From contig KB310391.1 of assembly GCA_000328365.1 (NCBI GenBank), positions 143,551 to 207,550 on the forward strand: a stretch of 64,000 nucleotides of DNA, written 5' to 3'. The notes beneath the pieces are model-generated. The model saw only the letters and a program-made list of their open reading frames with translations. It was not told the origin of the DNA and made no database searches. Below, in pieces: positions 40,801 through 52,990 of this stretch. The stretch's first letter is position 1; the number at the start of each line of letters is the position of its first letter. A program made the translations under genes and the position numbers. The stretch is from Capitella teleta. Taxonomy: Eukaryota; Annelida; Polychaeta; Capitellidae.

Positions 40801-41173
40801 GTGAGTGATGGAGTTTTACGGCTCCACCTAACCCATTCGGTGATACGGGAGCCAGAACAGAAGGCCCGGGACAGGGGTTCCCCCCATCCCTTATCGATAA
40901 ATCCCAAGGGTTTTTATCCTGCATACCACCATAGACAGTAGTACACAACGCCCGGCCTTGTTACGCAGTTGGGAAGCACTGCAGAGTCACCGAAGAATTT
41001 CAATTATATAAATAACGGATTACAATTATAATTCACAATCATAACGCCCGTGACCTGATCGGGTCTCGAACCCGGGATCTCGAACCCGGGACTTCGGACC
41101 CGGGACCTCGACCCCCACGGGCGGCATATGATTGCAGACAGCGGTTTAACCCATTGTGCTATTCGGTGCCCCA
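40801..41173 (-). repeat. tRNA-derived SINE, fullest copy, inside the LINE
   Basis: On the minus strand: GGGGCACCGAATAGCACAATGGG (A box TAGCACAATGG), then B box GGTTCGAGACC, the shared body, and an ACTCACTCA-type tail. Duplicated flanks TGTATATATGAATGA (40786-40800) and TGTATATACGGATGA (41174-41188) differ at 2 of 15 bases. The copy has internal duplication of the CCCGGGTTCGAGA part. It is the best guide to the family: a tRNA-like head with pol III boxes, about 370 bases. Confidence 0.9.
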
Positions 41174-41507
41174 TGTATATACGGATGATTGAGATTGTTG
41201 AAAGACACTCAAGTTGGGTGTCATCTTGGGCATCTTTTTGTTGGCGCTCTGAGTTATGCCGATGACCTCACTCTCATGGCCCCCTCATTGAATGCCTCTC
41301 GTAAACTGCTCAATGTGTGTGAATCTTTTTCAAATGCTTACGATGTCAAGTTTAATGCGTTCAAAAGTTTAAGTCTTGTCTTTAAAAGCAAAATCAAATC
41401 TTTCTATTTACATATTATGTATCATGATGAAATTCCTCGTGTTTTTAATGCGGTTCACTTAGGCCACCATATTGGTAGAGATGGTCACACATCCAATGTG
41501 AATAAAG

Positions 41508-43568
41508 CAAAGCAAAAGCGACGTCGACTGGAAAGACTGTGGAGGAAAACGCAGTTGACTGTGCACATGAAATGTACTGTGAGACCAAAAGTGAAGTATT
41601 TGCAGCTGTCAAGAATGCCAAGAAAACACACTATCGTGGCCTGATTGAGGAAAATAAGAACGATCCCAAAAAATTATTCCACGTCATCAATTCGTTATTA
41701 GGCAAAGCATCAAATACTACCGTTCCATCTGGTATAGAATGAAGAACAGCTCCCAACAATATTCAATGAATTTTTCTTGAATAAAGTCGACGTCATCCGC
41801 TCCAGCTTTGGTCGCTTTCAAATCCGTGATCCAGAACCATCAACAGAGTCCACTCTTGAATCATGGGAACCTGTGACTGAGAATGAACTTGTGCAACTGA
41901 TTAAGTCGTCTGCAGTGAAATCTTGTGACCTGGATCCTGTGCCCACGGATCTACTCCGGAAGATCCTGGATCCTCTGCTCCCTCTACTTCTCTCTATTGT
42001 CAACGGATCTCTGCTGGAAGGAAAAATGCCCGATGCATATAAGATTGCTCAAGTTGTTCCGTTGTTGAAGAAGCCCAGTTTGGATAAGGATATACTGAAG
42101 AACTATAGACCCGTGTCAAACCTCCCATTTGTGTCAAAAATAATAGAAAAAGCAATAGCATCTCGCCTGCAGCTGTACATCTCTCAAAACAACCTGGATG
42201 AACCTCATCAATCAGCTTATCGTCGCCACCACAGTACCGAAACAGCCCCTGTACTGGTACAAAATGACATTCTATGTACATTGGGGGAGAGGAAGGCGGT
42301 GCTCCTTGTTTTGTTAGATCTCTCAGCTGTATTTGACACGGTTGACCATGAGCTCATCATCGGCATCATTAGAAGTATCGGTATTTGCGGAACAGCGCTT
42401 GATTGGTTCATCTCATTCCTCAGTGACCGCAGACAATTCGTGAAAGTTGGAGAACACGAGTCATCCAGTGAGGCAGTCCCTGCCGGTGTTCCACAAGGTT
42501 CGGTTCTCGGGCTCATGTTATTCACGATCTATACATGATCCCTTAGAAAATTGCTCCGTTCACTTGACATGAGTTACCATTTGTATGCAGATGATACGCA
42601 GATATACATCTCGTTTGAGCCAAAGTCATATGCACAGAGCATTCAAAGACTGGAAGAGTGTATTAAGAAAGTTCAGGAGTGGATGTTTGACAATTGTCTG
42701 AAAATGAATAAGGAAAAGACATAGTTTCTGCTAATAACATCAAAGCATATGAAAAGTGATCTGTGCATGCCCTATTCTGCATACTAAAGTATTGGAGACT
42801 CAGAGATCGCCACAAGTGAAACTGTTAAGAACATCGGTGTCACAATGGACTCGCACGCATCAATGGCTCAACACGTAAACCAAATATGCAAGACTGCTCA
42901 CTTCCATCTGTACAACATCGGTCGCATTCGCAATTACATCAGCCAAGATGCAGCATCGCTTTTAGTGCACGCTTTTATAACCTCGCGTTTGGACTATGGT
43001 AATGCTCTGCTTGCTGGCCTCTCTGCTTCATTAATATCAAAATTGCAACGTATCATGAACATTGCCGCACGTATTGTCACTCGCACCAAGAAATTTGATC
43101 ACATTAATTACACCCGTTTTAAAACATCTGCATTGGCTACCTGTGTGTAAACGAATCGATTTTAAAATTGCGCTTCTTGTTTTTAAATGTATACATCACT
43201 TGGCTCCATTTTATTTATGCAATCTGATTTCACTTCACAGGCCGAGTGGATCACTTCGGTCTTCAAATCTCAACCTTTTATCTGTGCCACGCTTAAATAC
43301 CAATATACATCGACGTTCTTTTAGTGTTTATAGCCCCATTTTATGGAACTCTCTACCAGATGACCTACGTTTTGAAACTGAAATTGCCATTTTTAAACGT
43401 AAGCTAAAAACTTTTTTATTTCGCTCATACTATTTTCACTGACTGTTTTATTTATTTATGCATTTTACTTTGTATACTTTATAATTGTTTTTAATATTTC
43501 TGTACAGCGTGTCAGAGACTTCTGTGAATTTTATGATCGCTATATAAAATAAATTTATTATTATTTAT
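41508..43568 (+). mobile_element. Second LINE (CR1/L2-like), inserted in the first LINE
   Basis: 5'-truncated LINE with a different RT: LKNYRPVSNLPFVSKIIEK, LDLSAVFDTVDHELI (motif A), GVPQGSVLGL (motif B), YADDTQIYISF (motif C, about 42585), and the C-terminal HNSRLDYGN-like part (ITSRLDYGNALLAGL). The 3' end is AATAAATTTATTATTATTTAT. The outer LINE reads TAAAG on both sides (41503-41507 and 43569-43573), a short target duplication. The frame is interrupted in several places, so the copy is dead. Confidence 0.88.
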
Positions 43569-44245
43569 TAAAGTTATTAATGATCTGTATATACGAGTAA
43601 ATCGTTTGAAATGTAATTTTAATAATTGTTCCTTTGAATGTTTACACCGTTTGTTTAATTCATTCTTCCCTTCTTTTTACGGTTGTTCTCTGTGGAATCT
43701 GTATGATATAGACAAAATTGATGTATGCTATCGGAAATGTTTAAGGCATCTTTTTAAGTTGCCGAATCGCACTCATTCGCGTTTTATTTCTCTTCTGTTA
43801 TGTGAGCTGGACTTTGCTACTCAAATTTTAATATGTTTTGGAAAATTTCGGAAACTGTGTTGTAATAGTAAGAATCGAATTGTAAATTTTTGTACACATT
43901 TATCTATTAATAGCTTTTCAAATGTTGGATCAAATAGCCGTCTATTAATGTCAAAATTACACCGGAATGAAAATAAGAATATTTCGAACAATGACATCAA
44001 AATTAAAACTATCTGAAAGATGGTTCAGCTCCATTGAGGCTGAAGACTTAGCTGATGTAAGTGCCATAATAGATTTGATGGGAATGCGGGAGGGCACAGT
44101 TACAGGCCCGCTGGATGCAGCAGAAGCTGAAGCTCTGTTGTCCTTTATTTGTACATATTGATTATCTAATTGTATCTACTATTTTGTCTTTTTGTTTTGT
44201 TTGTTCTGTATACATTACTATATCTTTTTTGACATGCAGTAAATA

Positions 44246-44398
<153 letters not shown>

Positions 44399-44938
44399 AC
44401 GTTATGATTTTGCTTTTCTCCTTCCGCTGTGCGTTATGATGGGGAATCCCCAAAATCTCACTCTCTCTCAAGTTTCACTTTCAACGAAACCGATATAAGT
44501 AGGACAGGCAAAGTGACATCTAAGAGACGTTGCAGTTCGTTTCACTGATCGTTCTTATTCCTGCGACGACTGTTGCAACTCTAGGGACAAGAATTGTGCG
44601 GTGAAAAGGTATAATTCAATAATAAAGTTTTATTTAATAATTACCAAACGGGGAAATTATCCGTCGTGTTTCAATCTCCCCCATGATCATGATGATGTGT
44701 TGTCTGCTAATTCCCGTCAAGTCAACTTACTTATGCAAAGTGTCTTTTGACATCGTTAACTTTCCCCAAAATACATACCCCATTTTTGTCTCTATACCCC
44801 CAAAAAATCATAGCTCCCTTTTTAGAGCAATGGGGGGGGGGGCCCTCCCCCCAATTACTGAATTTTGGGTCCAGGTTGATTTGGCAAGTGCTCCAGTATA
44901 CTCATAATACTGTATTGTCTTGGTTAAATTTTGCGGCA
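44399..44938. other. Intergenic
   Basis: ACGTTATGATT (44399) and TGCGTTATGATG (44429) follow the microsatellite. A poly-G/poly-C stretch is at 44833-44852. No gene seen. Confidence 0.35.
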
Positions 44939-46003
44939 CTAGACCCCCGAAGCCAGCCAGCGGATTAATTTGTGGCCTATTTTGGCTGGCTAGTCGGTCA
45001 GCCGACCTTTTTGTGGCTGACTAACCGTGATTTATTTTCCGGCTGGCTCAGACCGGCTGCAGTGCTAATGCATGTACATGCATTGCTATGGAATACTCGT
45101 AGATACTCACAAAAGTACCCCAGTCCCCCGGGACTTCCCCCCCACACCCACCTTTTTCCCCTCACTTTTCCTCCGATTTAATATGATAAATCATTATGTG
45201 TCTGTAAACGCATAAAATAGCTAATGCAGTACACAGTCATTTATTACTCATACATTCGTTATAATTATAATTCTTCGATGACTAAGCAGTGCTGCCCAAC
45301 TGCGTAACAAGGCGGGCGCTGTACGTGTACTACTGTCTATGGTGGTATGCAGGATAAAGAACCCTTGGGATTTATTGATAAGAGTAGGGGGAAACCCCGG
45401 TCCCGGGCCCTCTGTTCTGGCACTCGTATCATCCGTATGGGTTGGGTGGAGCCGTGAAACCGTATCATGCCTTATTACTCATACAGATTACGCAGAATAC
45501 GGTAATCATAAGTATAGAATACATGCACACTGTGATGCTCCAATGCTGGGTACCTGGAGAGCCAACAACAACAACAGCAAAAAAACACCCAAAAACTATG
45601 CATGGACGAAAAGTGAAAAGCAATGAAAGAAAATCAAACAAAGCAAAAACACATTTGTGACCTGCCACGACGAAAAAAATCAGTCTGAAGTCACACTGAG
45701 CGTAAGAGATAACCTATAGCCCAAGGTGAATTTTTTTTTTTCTCATTCCAGTGCTGCATTTCCACTCTCTGAAGTCGAGATCACATCCTTGGTGCTTGCT
45801 TAATAAAGGTAGCATACATCGACAGTTAATTAATTTCAAATACTATAAATCATGACAATATTTTCTGCCAAATCTCTTGATGGATTTTCGGCGGCGACTG
45901 AGCCAACTGTTTTTCAGCGGATCAGTAAAATTCTGGCGGCGGCGGCGGCTCAGATGTTTTTTGGCTGGCTAGTCGGCTATTCCCGGCTGGCTTCGAGGTC
46001 TAT
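44939..46003. mobile_element. Candidate DNA transposon with TAGACC ends
   Basis: The left end CACTAGACCCCCGAAGCCAG and the right end, reversed CACATAGACCTCGAAGCCAG, match over about 20 bases. Just inside, both ends carry GGCTGGCTAGTCGG. No transposase is visible. A SINE (45255-45471) has inserted within it. No clear target duplication was found, so the exact limits and superfamily are uncertain. Confidence 0.5.
45255..45471 (+). repeat. tRNA-derived SINE, 5'-truncated
   Basis: Contains the family body from CGTTATAATTATAATTCTTC to GGTTGGGTGGAGCCGTGAAA. A perfect 14-base duplication TTATTACTCATACA flanks it (45241-45254 and 45472-45485). Confidence 0.9.
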
Positions 46004-46716
46004 GTGATACACTTCAGCAGAAGCTGTGAGCGCGTCAATTTCATGTTAAATAATTAAACATGTACCCATAAGTTAATAATAATAATTTATTCAGTAAAAC
46101 GTGAGAAAATGTGCAATAATGAAGTTGTGGCTGAAGCACGAGTGCTTTTGTGCCACGATGAGAATTTACATGAAGTGAAGTATATGGAAAAAGGTGCATT
46201 GGAGCGAGTTTTGTTTTTTGTTACACGAACAGAGAGGTAATTTCTATTACATTTACAGAGAACACAGAAAAAGAAGAATGAAAAACGAAGAGAGAGAGAA
46301 GTTATGACCTTTAACCAAGGATTACTGGTATATATTTATGGCATCAGACTATTAATATCAAATCATATATAGCCATGTCACTCACGTTCAGCGCTGTTCC
46401 TTTTCCCAATCCCTCCAAATTCCATTCACGCTAAGTCAATTATTATTACTGCAAATACATCTCTGATAATACAAACCCTGGGGTTAGCTTTCCCTGGATC
46501 GAGTGACTTCACTTGCAGCAACTATTGAGCAAGAATCATTTGCGTTCGAATTCTCAAACGCAAGTTTTGGACAGCAGCAGCGACTTGGCAAATCAGGCGC
46601 CTAGCCGCGAGAATTTGTTCGGTGTGCAAAACTTTTTATCAATGAATGATGGCCTTGTTGTTTCAGTGAGTGTGGGTTGAATTCATCATCTGAATAGAAT
46701 CCAGCAAACCGAAGAG
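46004..46716. other. Upstream region of the CARD/RIG-I-like gene
   Basis: AT-rich intergenic sequence; no gene, repeat or clear promoter motif recognised. Confidence 0.35.
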
Positions 46717-49700
46717 ATGGCTGAAGGCATGGAAGTTGATCCCATAGAATCCGGTCAGTGCAATTATTGATCTGAACTGTCTTGTTTTGAGAAACCAAGA
46801 CCGCCACTGGGCTCCAGCCATTAGCCACTAGCCGCCACCATGGAGGCCTGAGTCCCTTGCCAGCAGTGAATATGCAACATATACGTTGATCAAATGTGCC
46901 ATTGAGTAATTGCATAAAATACATGTAATTCAATTGTTGAGAATATTTTTTGTAATGTGCTCCTGAAGTTATGATTTGCACTTTTTGCACTGCACCCATG
47001 ATATAGCATGTACATCTTCCACATCTCCCTACCTTCATGCATTGAATGTCATGCAGGCCTTTTAATTGGCTCTACTTATGCATCACACTTGCGAGCAGCT
47101 GTAAGTTTCTTTGTTAGCAGTTAGGCTTCATTTCTGATAACTACTTTTATTTTTATTTCCATGTTAAGGTTTCTATTTCTGATTGTGCAGAGAAGTATTT
47201 CCTTCAATACTACATACTCAAGAGTCAAACCCTCTCGTATAGTCATGCGTGCACCTGTAGATGATGGAGTAAAATTGTTTCATTTTGGATTTTTTTCAGA
47301 AAAGAGAGACATAAAAAGAGTAGAAGACAAGCAAGGCGTGTTCCTCCTCAGTGATGTTTTCCATTGTCAGATGTTAGAATGTTTAGATGTCCCCCTTTTC
47401 ATTTCACACATGAGCAGCATTCCTACCGGTATGAAAGCATGCATCATTGAATGTCATCTGTTGAAAAATCGATTTATTTTCTCAGGTCTTCATAGTTAAA
47501 CAATATTCCTCATTATAGCAGCAAAAGTGAGCAGTGTTTATAATCTGAAATCATCGGCGTAGTGGCTGTTGCGTAACTGGGTATTTTTCAACTGGGGCAG
47601 ACAATTTTGATAAAGAATTCTGGCGAATTCTGTGCTGTAAACCGTCACCACTGCTTTTGTTTGCTTGGAATTAGGCAGCAAAATCAAATATTTCTGACAA
47701 ATCATTTATATGTCACCTTCATACAGTCGACATAATGATGTGAAAGACATAGTTTGATGAAAAAAAATTACTGTTTATATAATAAATATAGCTTCATTAC
47801 ACAATAATTATAGCTTTATTACACTAACTGTACATGTCTGTGGATCCAACTGCATAATAATTATATACTGGTATATGTAGGATATATAGGAATTATGTAA
47901 TAATAGACCTGGTGTTCTAGAAACATCTTTTTATTGAGAGTCTGATATTGGTTGGTTTGCTCCATAAATTGTAGTGATCGCTTTAGTGAAATGATAGGAA
48001 GTTAAGCTTGGAAAGAAAGACGTATTATGCCATAAAGTGACTCCATAGTCTTTAAGTAGTGAACATGAAGTAGTCAATGAGAACTTATTAATCAGCTGGT
48101 TTGAGCTGACAACAAAGGTGGGGGGTTAGGAAAAACCGCAACAAGAACCCAAAGGGTCGCATTAGATATACATGTATTTGCAGATTTTCGTTTGGATGTA
48201 TTAGAAGGATCTTCAAGCAGACGTGAATTTGTGAACCGTTTTATTGAATATATCAACAAAGCACCCAAAGAGGGATGGTTTCAAGAATTCATGACAGCTC
48301 TCTCGGAATCACGTACGTAAGACTCATTGCATGAATATTTAGTCAGAACTCTCTCTTTGCCGTTCAGGTCAACGTATTTTGGCTAATATTCTAAATGATG
48401 CTTCACACTCACCCAAAAGACCTTGATTTAAAAAAGAAACTGATCTATCGATATTCACCTCAGCTGTCGAAGACAATTGTTGATACTAACGAGCTAATTA
48501 CAAAATTAACCATGGAGGAATGCATCACGTAAGTGTAATGATAACTATTTACTTCTCCAGCTTGAACATTAGAACATTTTACTCTTGCACTATTCTGCCA
48601 TCGCACAACATACCAAGTACAGTCAGACCCCGTTCACCCGCCCTCCTCCGTTCCCAAGGAAACAGGCGGATTAACGAAAAGGGCGGATTACAAGTCAGAC
48701 CACAAATAAATGAAAATTAGATGCCATACAAAAAAACCCCATGTACCACATAGTGGCATGTACCATTAGGTTACAAGCAGGTCCTAGAAATATCCCCGAT
48801 CAAATGAAGTGGGCAATGCAGAGAGTAGAGACAATAACTGAAGGATGGTCGTTGTGGGCTCTCATTTTATGCACGTGTACATGGATCAGCTATAGGACTT
48901 TCCCAGTTTCAATTCCACTCTCTTCTCCACTTGATTCCATGACCTCCACTCACAACTCCTGTCATTCGTTCTGCCCCTGAACATCGCTTATCTGAGCCCC
49001 CAATTAAACAGTAAGCCAGCCATGCAGACAAAAAGGAATTGATATGGCGACGATACCCACATTTGATTCCTTTGTTTAACTAACTTTTTAAATATTGAAT
49101 AGGCGGAGGGGCGCCATTTGTTGTTTAACTGACCTGACTTGAAAGAAATCACGGAAAATTGATGTGGCTTGTCTTATATTTGTTTACACTACGATATTTC
49201 GAAGGGCGGATTACATATGTAATTTATAATGGTACAGTGTAGATTTGTTCCTGAGAATTGTGGTTTGAGGCGGATTACCGAAAAGGGCGGACACAATTAA
49301 CATTACAAACGACTTGTCCCTGAGAATTTAGGGCGGATTATATGACGGCGGATTAACAGAGTCTGACTGTATTACATTTTCTATATCGTTAATTAAACCT
49401 TTAAAATTTTACATTGTATTTATACGATGTACCCAGTTTTCAACTGAATGAATTATCTTTGTTGCTTACAGGACTTGTGAAAGAGAGGAACTGTTAAGCT
49501 TTTCAACAATGCGGGGCAACGAGGCTGCCCTGTTGTTGCTACTCACTCTCTTGCCAATTAAGTCCCCAACATGGTTTCAATCTTTTAGTGAATTCATGGA
49601 TGAAAAGCATGCTAATCAAGCAATTTGGCAAGAGATTAAAACAGAGGTGCAGAGAATGGAGGCTGCAGGGGACATGGAGACAAACACTGGAAGAATGGCT

Positions 49701-50908
49701 GATGTTCGCATTGAGCACATGCGGGTATGCGAAGGAGCAAGCTGTGAGCTGAAGGATGCCCCGAGCTCTTGTTATGCTGAGATTGGAGGTGGGTTGTTAA
49801 GCAAAATGGGCTCAGCGGCAAACTTTACAATGTAAAATTATCTCATTTGCTGCCTCAACAAGGTGTTGCAATTATGTAGATCAAAAAGCAAAACGACTTA
49901 CGTCATTTCATTTACTTTCAGAATCATCATTTCAGAGAGCACCATCTGTTACCTCTAACAACAGAATTTTTGAAATTATCTGTGAGCTAAGGCAAGAAAT
50001 TGAAGGAGTCTTGAAGAGCTTATTGACCAAAGAAGGCTCAACGATCACATGGTTACCTCCCCCAGCTGATCCAAGCCACTTCTCTACTTATGATGATTGG
50101 TTGGCGAGGATCAAGAAACTGTCAAAGAAAGTTAACTTTCGAGAAGTTCAAATCTGCATCACAAATCTCAGAGTAAGTAATGTTACAAGTGCACCTGTGT
50201 AGGTATGCATAACGCATGGTAGAGACTATCATCATTGACTTTTATATTCACCAAGGCTAGTAAGTGGTCAAGTAAATTTGAATGGTAAAATACCATGGTT
50301 AAGAGGTTAAAATACCAGTGCAAATTCATTGAATTAATGTTCGGTTGGATTTATAAATTGGTTTCTCAGGTGGTTCGCTATATCAATCTGATGACGATTT
50401 TTCTTGCAGGCGTACAAGCATGCTCTGATGATTCAGAGGTACTGCAGTGATCGTTCGTGCGTTCAATTTCTTGCTGAAGAATTACAAGGACTCTTCAGGG
50501 GACCAGTTTCCTCCAAGAGTTGTAAAACACATCTTTGTACCATTTATAACGGTAAGTAGCTTCTGCTATTTCATAATTAACTTGACTTGAACATTCTTCA
50601 ACATTTTCCTCCTCAATGCAGATCGATGCAAGGAATTGGAATGCGCAGTTGTTCCTCGCAACAGTCAGCTCTTTGAGGCTCTGAAGGAGAAAATTCTACA
50701 AACGAATTCAGATCATCCATCACACAAAATAATCGTTTATTGCAATTCCGCCATTGTGGGCACCGTATTGAAGACCCTGCTGGAGGCAGACCCTCTCATC
50801 AGTCGCCTAGATCCAACGACAGATAAGAGCTGCTTCCGACACCTGCTTGTGACCAACGAGAAAGATAGGCCCAGCCATGATGTCATCTTCTGTGTAGAAG
50901 ACCTATAA
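46717..50908 (+). CDS. CARD-CARD RIG-I-like protein lacking the DExD/H helicase domain
   Basis: Exons: 46717-46753, 47300-47428, 48184-48312, 48368-48528, 49472-49788, 49922-50172, 50410-50551, 50622-50908; about 483 residues. CARD 1 spans exons 2-3 (LECLDVPLFISHMSSIPT, then REFVNRFIEYINKAPKEG, WFQEFMTAL). CARD 2 spans exons 4-5 (LDLKKKLIYRYSPQL, NEAALLLLLTLL, WFQSFSEFM). Exons 6-7 resemble the helical Hel2i insert of RIG-I/MDA5: TYDDWLARIKKLSKK and ITNLRAYKHALMIQ match the KYEQWI and HLRKYNDALII blocks. Exon 8 begins like Hel2 (NSQLFEALKEKI, IIVYCNSAIVGTVLKTLLE), then ends after about 40 more residues. The DExD/H domain (motifs I-III), the later Hel2 motifs and the C-terminal RNA-binding domain are all absent. 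Within exon 4 a run of four A (48415-48418) puts the two halves one base out of phase. Role unknown: adaptor, decoy or decaying gene. Confidence 0.75.
48620..49369. mobile_element. pogo/Tigger-like MITE in an intron of the RIG-I-like gene
   Basis: The ends are CAGTCAGACCCCGTTCACCC and, reversed, CAGTCAGACTCTGTTAATCC, with TA on both sides (48618-48619 and 49370-49371). GGCGGATTA words repeat inside both ends. There is no transposase. TA target and CAGTCAGAC-type ends are known for pogo/Tigger elements of the Tc1/mariner group. It lies within intron 4 (48529-49471). Confidence 0.75.
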
Positions 50909-52199
50909 TTTCTTGGGTTATTGTTACCATATTATGCTTCAAAGAGTGATGTTTTTGAGCACAAATTTAGAGCTGCTGTGTAATATTTGATGACATTGAT
51001 GAGGAATTTAATTTTCACTGATTGTAAGAATTATAATGAAATGAAATACATGTGTATGTAATGTATATTGTACACTTGTAGACTTTTACATAATCTGTAT
51101 GTATTAAACAGGGTGATTCAATAGAATACTATTTTACAAGTGAAGTGGATCTTTCAACCTTGCGTAAATTTTTACAAAAATGCTTTTTTTTCTCTAAAAC
51201 CTGGCAATGAAATCCTATATTGATTATCATTCATAGTTGCAGTAGTCTCTTATCAAATAAATTAGACCTTTTACTGGGTCATTTTATTGCAAATATTCCT
51301 GAACCGCTGCATTAACGACGCTGCCTCAAAGTGTGCATCCGTCGCTCCGCTCGGAGCATCAGAGGCCACGAACAAACATGCGTACACAGTGACGCCACCG
51401 CCAGACCCACCACTTCAAATCAAAACAAAATTTTAAAATTAGCTAGCATACATATTATCTAAATTCTAGCAGTTTAGAACATGATAAAAAAAATCATAAC
51501 ATGAAAGTGTTATATACTTCAGAGGGTCTTCTCGTTTCAATGATAAATGATCTCTTCTGCATGACCATGGGAGTCTTCGATGCAAATCTTGATAAATATT
51601 ATTTTATGTGATCTGCCTCAAATTAACAAATGTGACTCATACAAGTATATATTGGTTGCATATATGATCAAATGCTACAGTTAAAAACAATGTTATACAA
51701 TTATATTTTATACTGTGAAAAACGATCCGGACTCATTCGGTTTATTTCGGCCCAGAGAATTAAGCAGAGGCTGCAAACAAACGGGCCGGCACAATGGCAC
51801 TTTGTATCCACAAATGTTTCCATGAGAAGAAAATACGCCAGGGGAGTTATTTACCACAGAGGGTCTTCTCATTTCAACGATGATAATGTTATGCGAACTC
51901 CCCTCTGCATGCTCATAGGAGCCTATGGTGTAAAACTAATGTGACCAATGTATGCATGTATTATGTAGTAGTAATTTATTTTAGTATAATGTAAATAATG
52001 TTTTGCCGTTGCATTTTGTTCACTATGGAATGCTCCGGTCTCTCACACTAAATATTTAGCATGCATGTGCCGTAATTAATTGCTGCGACGCTAGTCCTAG
52101 CTGTTTGTGTTACGACGGAAATGTTGAGAATGAATGTGTAATTTCTTAACTTATGATACTAAATTGAAATTGAACAGCATTTAAAAGTGCTAAAATATG
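50909..52199. other. Intergenic with a pair of direct repeats
   Basis: Two related stretches about 340 bases apart: CAGAGGGTCTTCTCGTTTCA at about 51521 and CAGAGGGTCTTCTCATTTCA at about 51858, each followed by a similar ~45-base segment ending CTCTGCATG. They may be ends of a small element. The frame at 51672-51944 has no family match. Confidence 0.4.
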
Positions 52200-52990
52200 A
52201 TAAGGGGCAACTCGCGAGCTTGCCAAAAAATCCTCCCGCAATGATGCTTTGTTGTTTATTGTAAACAAGGTTTTGCTCAACTTTTCATCAATGCTTATTC
52301 GTAAAAAATATGACGAATATTTTTTACTAATTGTACTAGTTTTTATGGCTCTCCGTTATGGAATCTTGATCAAACTCATATTATACAATTACATATTTCA
52401 TGGCGAAAATGCATCCGCAAACTGTTCGGCCTTCATCCTCGAACCAGATCTAAATATATCCCTAGTCTTGTTCGTTGTTCTGACTTACCTGTACAACTTT
52501 TGTCTCGCTTTGCCAACTTTTGGTACAAATGTTCTTTTAATGCAAATACCCTAGTGTCGATATGTGCTAAACTTTCCCTCACAAGTTCGTCCATTGCCGC
52601 ATGTAATTTGAAGCTCCTGGCGGCGTATCTCAGCTGCGACGCATCCTCGCTATGCATGCTGGGTGCTCCACTGTCCAACTTTGTGCAAGACCAGTGGAAG
52701 CGCTCAGTGAGCGATGGCGAGGCTGCGCTTGCTTCAGCCGTCGCTGAGCTGAGGGATGTCGTCAGGGGCCATTTGTCCTCCATCCTGAGCATCGCCGAGG
52801 CGAGGCGTCTTCTGCTTGAGGTGTGTCTGTCAGAAGTCTGACGTACTTTCCTCGAGCTGAAGATGTCTCCAATCGGCGATGAGAACCAACCTTTGTTTGT
52901 TTGTCTGTTTGCTTTTTTGTTTTTGTTTTTGTTTTTGTTTTTTCTTCTTCTTATAAATGTGCAAACTCATTTGCGAAAATAAATGATATA
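52200..52990 (+). mobile_element. LINE 3' remnant
   Basis: Plus-strand C-terminal part of a LINE related to, but distinct from, the one at 39-44 kb. FYGSPLWNLDQTHIIQLH and WRKCIRKLFGLHPRTRSKY (about 52340-52450) parallel PLWNLYDIDKIDVCYRKCLR there. The frame then runs to a stop at 52841. After it come an untranslated stretch and a (GTTTTT)n tail (52918-52945). Heavily 5'-truncated. Confidence 0.75.

Noticed and set aside
52433-52792. Minus-strand frame of 119 codons with a strong donor (ACAG/GTAAGT) at its end
   Set aside because: The plus strand of the same region reads as the C-terminal part of a LINE (PLWNLDQTHII, WRKCIRKLFGLHPRTRSKY) parallel to the LINE at 43.7 kb, so the minus frame is its shadow.
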